DNA of 64,000 nt from Scatosoma sp045658805 (lineage in GTDB: Bacteria > Bacillota > Clostridia > Christensenellales > Borkfalkiaceae), in assembly GCA_045658805.1 (NCBI GenBank), contig JAZOVQ010000053.1, positions 14,707 to 78,706 on the forward strand, written 5' to 3'. Positions 59,801 through 64,000 of this stretch are shown here, piece by piece. Each line of letters opens with the position of its first letter. Position 1 is the stretch's first letter. The translations under genes and the position numbers were made by a program. The notes beneath the pieces are model-generated. The model did not search any database, was not told the DNA's origin, and worked only from the letters and a program-made list of their open reading frames with translations.

Positions 59801-62800
59801 CGCTTGCGCTTCATGCCACAACAAGTTATGCCCCGTTGCAGGCAAAATGTGTTTTTCCAACAACACTACGCCGCACGAGGAGCAATATTTACCCATCGTG
59901 TGCCCATCCTCGGTACAAGTTTGCAAAACCAAAGGTTCTTCCACTACGGTATGCCCCGTAGCCACCAACGTTTCTTGTTTTTCCTGCGCCACACCGTCAC
60001 AATCTAAACAATCGGGGTTCACACACACGTAACGAACGTAGCCTTCCGTAGTACACGTAGGCTCTACACGTTGCGTTTCCGACCAAATATGCGCGCTGTT
60101 ATCATATACAATGGTCACTTCGTACGGCACTAAATAGAACAACGAACAACCCTCGATATACGCCGCGCCGTCCGCTAAGCCTTCCACCGCCACAAGCAAT
60201 ACGTCCGTGAATCTTGCAGGCGCGTTGTCCTTAATCATCAATTTCCCATTGGAAATATAACAATAACTGCCGTCTTCCAAAATTAAATGTACAGCATACA
60301 AGTTAGGCACGCCGTTCAAATTCAGCGTTTCCGTCCCTGCCTGCATTTTGTGCATATCATAATATTTAACCGTAACGAGGTCCTGCGCGCTAAGCGTATA
60401 ATCCCCATCCGTTTCTATCGTTTCAATGCGGTCAACGTAGTTGTAATACGCTTTATCGTACCCTGCTTGATACAAGGGGAATTCCTTCTCTAACAAATCG
60501 TGGCTTCCGCCCCAAATCAGCAATTTATAATATACGTCCATATCCACGTATATACCTGCTTCAAAGTACGCCGCCGCAAACGCTTCCTCTTCCACTGCGT
60601 CTATGGTGATAATACCATTCGCCTTTGCATACAAGCCCACTTCGGTGTCCAACCCAGCGCTAACCAGCCACTTGAAGCCAGTAATACCTACGCTTACGTC
60701 CATCGAAACGCCTGCTTTTATCGTCAGCTTACCGATAATTTCCAGCTTGTTCTTTTCCACTTCTTTATATTCCGTGGAATAGGTGGAAATTCTACCGTTG
60801 CGCAATTGCAAACCGTAAACGGCTTCATTGACCATTTTGTATTCGTATTTAACCGTTGCTTCAAAGTTGAAGTTAAACACTACGCTGATATCCACGTCGA
60901 TATGGAACCAGCCGATAACCATAGGCAACGTCGCAATGTGCAATTTCGATTCCTTTTCAGGCGAAGGCGCCGAGGAATTGAGCGCTTTTTTCAATTCCGA
61001 CATCGTTGCTTCCATGTCCGCCGAAAGAACTTCGTCAAGCAAATGCGCTTGGAAACCGCGTTCTTCACGCTTTTCAGGCTGACAATCTAAGCACGCCACG
61101 CAACCCGTCGCCGCCAAATCTTCAAACGTGTCATAGGTCAAGTAATACATCGTCACGTTACGCACGTGCGGACAATCGGGCGAGTGCACCGTTCCTTCCG
61201 TTTTATGTACAAGGTATTGCGTTGCCAACATTCGATCGATAGGACAGCACGTTCCGCAAGGATTGCATTGACCGTCATAATATTTCTTCAACGCATCTTC
61301 CGCCGTAAGTTTTTGCAGGTTCGTCTTGTCCTTTATGCTTGCAATATGCTTGCAGCTGCCTTGGTGTAACGTGTCGTATTTCGTGTTGAGAATGTATTCT
61401 TTCGATTGATATTCTACGTCCCCTTCCAGCTCGTATTTCGCCGTAATCGACAGGTCGAAATTAAATTCTACCATCGTCGAGCGCACAAGCTGCACTTCGA
61501 AATAGTCCATTTTGTAAGGGATAAAGAAGAAGGTGTAAATGCGATAACCAAGACGTACTTCAAACCCTGCTTCCAACGTCAACGAGAAGGAAATGGAAAT
61601 GGTCCCAAACGATTTCCCTTCTTCGCCGTATTCCATAGGCACCGTAATCGAGCCGTCTATGTAGATATACACCATCAGCCCTTCTATGCGGTGTCTGAAG
61701 TTGAAATCCATATAATCGGCAATCGTCTTGTTTGAAAACACTTTATCGCTGCAATTCTTTTCTTTCAAATACTTACGGGAAGCCAATTCCATCGAACTTA
61801 AAAACTTAAGGAATTCTTCGTTGGAATACAACGCTTGTTTCCCTTCGCGTTCGATATCTTGGTTGATATTTACAGCGTAATCGTCAAAATTAACCACTTC
61901 CGTCGTGCTCACGTCAAGGTCGTCAAACACTTCGGACATTTCAGGACAGCTTAAACCGATTAAATAGCCGCCGTCCATGCGCGCACGGATGGTTTCCACT
62001 TTACCAAAATATACGTCGTCGCCGCCGTACGCCAACAGCTCGTCTTTCGTTTCTACGTCACCGATACAAAGTATATCGCCAACCGCAAATCCGTCCGCCT
62101 TGCCTACCGTCAGCCACATCGCTTCCGCTTCTTCGGAAATCGTCACTTCATACGGATAATACCCAGGCGTTCTGCGTTCCAACGTCTTTAAAAATTTAAC
62201 TTCCGATTTCAATTCCGCAGTTTGCGAATCGGGTTTGATAATTTGGAATTTCAATTTATTGGCGCGATAGTCTTTAAACTGCACGCCGTCACGGAGTTCT
62301 ACGAGATAGGTTTGCCCTGCTTCGTAAGCGTTGTCCCCGCTTACTCGCCATTCGCCGTTGCCAAGCGACGTCAACGTGTACGATACCTGCACGTTTTCGT
62401 TGCTTTCGTATTCCGTCCCTTCAAAATATGCGTTGATAAAACGCATGTTATTGCGAATGTACGTTTCGTCCTTGTCACTCTTCAAAAGGAAAGTGAAATC
62501 GTCCTCGCAATCAAATTCGTATTGAATTTTGTTTAAATCTTCCGCCCTTTCATTCTCTTGCAAAACTTGCGTATCGTGACAATGCTGACATTCGTACGTG
62601 ATTGTTCTGCCGTCCGTCAACAACTCCATGGATACGGGCGAATATGCATGCGACAATGCAGGGATAACTTCGCTCTTTTCATTCTCGCACACCGTACAAA
62701 TTTGCTTTTTCGCACCGTCTTGATAACACGTTGCCGCTTTCGTTTCCGACCATTCGCCGTATTGATGCCCTTCCGCCGTTACAATGCGCGTAGTTTCTAT

Positions 62801-63787
62801 TCCGCAAGCCTCACGAGTACAAACCGAGTTATAAATCCCGTCCTGTGTACACGTTTTTTCTTGTTCTTCCGTTTCCGTCCATTGGTGTCCAAGCGCGCCA
62901 ATTTCCGCATACGTGGTGTAGGCGCAACCTGCTCTGTTACACGTTTCGTATGCATCCCAACCGATTTCCGTACACGTTGCCGCTTGCCCTGCGTGGTTTA
63001 CGTAATCATGCCCAAGCGCATCAATTTCCTCATACGTGGTATGGGTACAACCTACTCTATCGCAGATTTGATATGCTTCCCAACCAATTGTAGTACACGT
63101 TGCCGCTTCCCCTGCGCGGTCAACGTAATTATGCCCAAGGGCATCAATTTCCGCATACGTAGTGTAGGCGCAACCTGCTCTATCGCAAGTTTGATATGCT
63201 TCCCAACCAATTGCAGTACAAGTTGCCGCTTGCCCTGCGTGGTTTACGTAATCATGTCCAAGCGCGCCAACGTAATCACCTATCGTTGCGTTACCGCAAC
63301 CGCAAACGTACGCAGTGTAACCCTGCGCCGTACAAGTGGGCGCAGTGACGTGCGGCGTGTAACTATGCCCCGTCGCCGCAACTTCTTCCGTATAACTTTC
63401 TCCGCATGCGCAAGAATAAGTTTTTTCGCCCTTACCCTCACAGCTCGGCGCCGTCGTTATTTCCCCGTCATCCCATACATGGGTATGCCCTTCTACCGAA
63501 GAATCCTCTTCCGACGTGCTGTCCTCTTCCGAAGCACTATCCTCGCTGGACGAGCTATCCTCGTTGGACGAACTTTCAGGCGCGCTGCTTTCAAGCGAAC
63601 TGGACGATTGCGCATCCTCGCTGTCGATATATTCGCTGTTTTCGCTTTCCTCTACGGAAACCGAAACGGAGCTTTGTTGGGACGTTTCGCTACTGCTACT
63701 CACTTCATCATCCGAACAAGCGGCAAAGCCTACGCTTGCCGTTCCGATACATAAACACGCCAATAGGGAAATTAGAAATTTTTTCAT
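56816..63787 (-). CDS. Giant lipoprotein with Ser/Glu stalk, cysteine-rich modules, an unknown central domain and BspA leucine-rich repeats
   Basis: 2323 residues. The signal peptide (Cys24) is nearly identical to that of the 49912-55191 protein. Residues 25-99 are a Ser/Glu/Asp-rich stalk. Residues 100-410 hold about eight cysteine-rich modules of about 40 residues (GH-Y, TCT-x-x-GW-AY-TC-R-GC patterns). An uncharacterised domain follows (about 415-820). Two cysteine clusters follow at about 820-905 (GQCNPCGTCCP and VHSPDCPHVRNV...CVACLDCQP), similar to Ada-like metal-binding modules, then a further beta-rich part with no known match (to about 1220). More cysteine-rich modules run to about 1370. 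BspA-type LRRs occupy about 1375-2290, followed by a short Trp/Tyr-rich end. A surface role is inferred; no enzyme motif is seen. GGAG precedes the ATG. Confidence 0.88.
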   Translation of the reverse strand: MKKFLISLLACLCIGTASVGFAACSDDEVSSSSETSQQSSVSVSVEESENSEYIDSEDAQSSSSLESSAPESSSNEDSSSSEDSASEEDSTSEEDSSVEGHTHVWDDGEITTAPSCEGKGEKTYSCACGESYTEEVAATGHSYTPHVTAPTCTAQGYTAYVCGCGNATIGDYVGALGHDYVNHAGQAATCTAIGWEAYQTCDRAGCAYTTYAEIDALGHNYVDRAGEAATCTTIGWEAYQICDRVGCTHTTYEEIDALGHDYVNHAGQAATCTEIGWDAYETCNRAGCAYTTYAEIGALGHQWTETEEQEKTCTQDGIYNSVCTREACGIETTRIVTAEGHQYGEWSETKAATCYQDGAKKQICTVCENEKSEVIPALSHAYSPVSMELLTDGRTITYECQHCHDTQVLQENERAEDLNKIQYEFDCEDDFTFLLKSDKDETYIRNNMRFINAYFEGTEYESNENVQVSYTLTSLGNGEWRVSGDNAYEAGQTYLVELRDGVQFKDYRANKLKFQIIKPDSQTAELKSEVKFLKTLERRTPGYYPYEVTISEEAEAMWLTVGKADGFAVGDILCIGDVETKDELLAYGGDDVYFGKVETIRARMDGGYLIGLSCPEMSEVFDDLDVSTTEVVNFDDYAVNINQDIEREGKQALYSNEEFLKFLSSMELASRKYLKEKNCSDKVFSNKTIADYMDFNFRHRIEGLMVYIYIDGSITVPMEYGEEGKSFGTISISFSLTLEAGFEVRLGYRIYTFFFIPYKMDYFEVQLVRSTMVEFNFDLSITAKYELEGDVEYQSKEYILNTKYDTLHQGSCKHIASIKDKTNLQKLTAEDALKKYYDGQCNPCGTCCPIDRMLATQYLVHKTEGTVHSPDCPHVRNVTMYYLTYDTFEDLAATGCVACLDCQPEKREERGFQAHLLDEVLSADMEATMSELKKALNSSAPSPEKESKLHIATLPMVIGWFHIDVDISVVFNFNFEATVKYEYKMVNEAVYGLQLRNGRISTYSTEYKEVEKNKLEIIGKLTIKAGVSMDVSVGITGFKWLVSAGLDTEVGLYAKANGIITIDAVEEEAFAAAYFEAGIYVDMDVYYKLLIWGGSHDLLEKEFPLYQAGYDKAYYNYVDRIETIETDGDYTLSAQDLVTVKYYDMHKMQAGTETLNLNGVPNLYAVHLILEDGSYCYISNGKLMIKDNAPARFTDVLLVAVEGLADGAAYIEGCSLFYLVPYEVTIVYDNSAHIWSETQRVEPTCTTEGYVRYVCVNPDCLDCDGVAQEKQETLVATGHTVVEEPLVLQTCTEDGHTMGKYCSSCGVVLLEKHILPATGHNLLWHEAQAPTCTEAGWEAYQACWNRDCTYNTRVEIPAIGHDFTNENCSRCGVSVDAILSFSLNNGTYTVTGLKDKTITTLSIPANYEERAITAIAYRAFYYCDNLTSVVIGDNVTTIGTYAFYDCYSLTSVVIGNSVTTIGDRAFYNCDSLTSVVIGDSVTTIGTSAFSWCSSLTSVVIPDSVTSIGYDAFYNCDSLTSVVIGDSVTSIASHAFSGCSSLTSMVIPDSVTSIGEQAFYDCTALTAIQYNATECADLTYNNAVFSSAGKNGSGITVTIGANVKKIPAYLFYPYNNSSYSPKILSVEFEEGSVCESIGNYAFAYCDSLTSVVIPDSVTTIGDNAFSGCDSLTSVVIGDSVTIIGDYAFHNCSSLTSVEIPDSVTTIGSSAFAYCSGLTSIVIPDSVTLIENQAFCGCDALTEITLPFVGSDRDGNNPAFGYIFYDNKNLPASLKKVTITSATMLGYGAFRDCSGLTSVDMGDGITLIGDYAFSGCSSLTSIAIPDSVTTINYGAFQNCTALTSVYITDLAAWCNITFANSTDATPFWYAKNLYVNDELVTELVVPDGVTTISGRAFQDCDSLTSVVIPDNVTTIGNGAFYGCYRLAEVVNKSPFITITKGSEDNGWIGYYAVTVYNSESGIIESQLFNDNGYIICTDGEEKILVGYSGTEIDLVLPSYITKINQFAFYDCGSLTSIVIPNSVTTIGEYAFAKCYSFTSVVIGDSVTTIGSYAFSSCTALTEMQYNATECQDLINENGVFYNVGKNADGIKVTIGANVKTIPAYLFYPYKKSDNSTSPNVISVDFEEGSVCESIGNYAFIYCISLTSVEIPNGVTTIGDAAFAFCSSLTCIVIPDSVTTIASNVFNGCSSLMNIEVSENNSVYKDVDGNLYSKDGMLFIQYAIGKTATEFIIPDGVTTIGAYAFCGSRNLKSVVLPESVKFIERYAFYDSGLNRLHINGTSTWYRTKNVDNWQNQTSGGRTDVSNFNTNATYFKSTYCDYYWYKL
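62888..63256. repeat. Three tandem 123-bp repeats in the 2323-residue protein gene
   Basis: Three consecutive 41-codon units encode near-identical cysteine-rich modules (residues about 178-300 of the protein). The DNA copies are very similar, indicating recent duplication or ongoing homogenisation. Confidence 0.85.
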
Positions 63788-64000
63788 GCTGACACTCCAA
63801 AATTTACTCTTTTCACTTTAAAAGTGAACTTTATCACTTTTTATTGTATCACCATTTCCATAAATTGTCAACCCCTTCCCATAAATTTTGTTATAAACAA
63901 AGGCTATGTCACAGAGAATGGTTGATTTTAGCAAAAATTTATTTTTTGCGATTTGACGAGGAAAATACAAGAAAGACAAGTGGTTTGCGAGGGCGCATAC
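63788..64000. other. Upstream region of the 2323-residue lipoprotein gene
   Basis: It contains the promoter at 63843-63871 (next entry). The remaining about 130 bases to the window edge hold no gene or structure that I can support. Confidence 0.5.
63843..63871 (-). promoter_or_regulatory. Promoter of the 2323-residue lipoprotein gene
   Basis: TTGACA (63866-63871) and TACAAT (63843-63848) on the minus strand, 17 bases apart; start near 63836, leader about 50 bases. Confidence 0.82.

Overview
The window looks like a chromosome segment of a low-to-moderate GC, anaerobic, gut-type member of the Bacillota (Clostridia). The evidence is the Firmicutes gene order yicC-gmk-rpoZ-priA and pcrA-ligA, strong AGGAGG-type ribosome sites, sigma-A type promoters (TTGACA-17-TATAAT, often with an extended TGC), a superoxide reductase/rubredoxin pair, luxS, a yybP-ykoY type leader, and many secreted lipoproteins with InlB-like, collagen-like and BspA leucine-rich repeats. 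Genus and species cannot be told from the sequence. All recognisable genes are on the minus strand except one AraC-type regulator. I saw no tRNA, rRNA, CRISPR array, transposase or phage gene.

Layout, left to right, with genes read on the minus strand unless stated. 0-3.5 kb: yicC, gmk, rpoZ and a priA that runs off the left edge. 3.6-5.4 kb: a lipoprotein with CnaB-like and DLDSHL-type domains. 5.4-10 kb: pcrA-ligA. 10-12 kb: a membrane zinc-ribbon protein, rpsU and an unknown helical protein. 12-13.1 kb: superoxide reductase followed by a flavin reductase-rubredoxin fusion. 13.2-16.8 kb: a five-gene run (glutamine-amidotransferase-like hydrolase, RluA-type pseudouridine synthase, luxS, nitroreductase, TIM-barrel isomerase). 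16.9-19.8 kb: a P-type cation ATPase behind a manganese-type riboswitch.

19.8-42.5 kb is the accessory centrepiece, probably a locus for sensing and taking up a carbohydrate. A divergent AraC-type regulator (plus strand, apparently leaderless) faces a transcript that encodes a solute-binding lipoprotein, a MalF-like permease with an unusually large extracytoplasmic domain, a MalG-like permease, two large lipoproteins, a 1339-residue cell-surface protein and a Gfo/Idh/MocA oxidoreductase. Beyond the regulator lies a 1964-residue secreted protein with a glycosidase-like C-terminus, followed by a 41-residue peptide gene. The two giant proteins share a long N-terminal array of a repeat domain that I do not recognise. 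No ABC ATPase is encoded, so the transporter presumably borrows one from elsewhere.

43-49.8 kb is housekeeping and small unknowns: a lipoprotein, an RlmD-type rRNA methyltransferase, a membrane protein, a degenerate J-domain protein, a DUF5685-like protein, threonine synthase and a small P-loop protein. 49.9-63.8 kb holds two giant BspA-type lipoproteins with near-identical signal peptides, one with collagen-like repeats (1759 aa) and one with cysteine-rich modules (2323 aa). They flank a class I aminotransferase.
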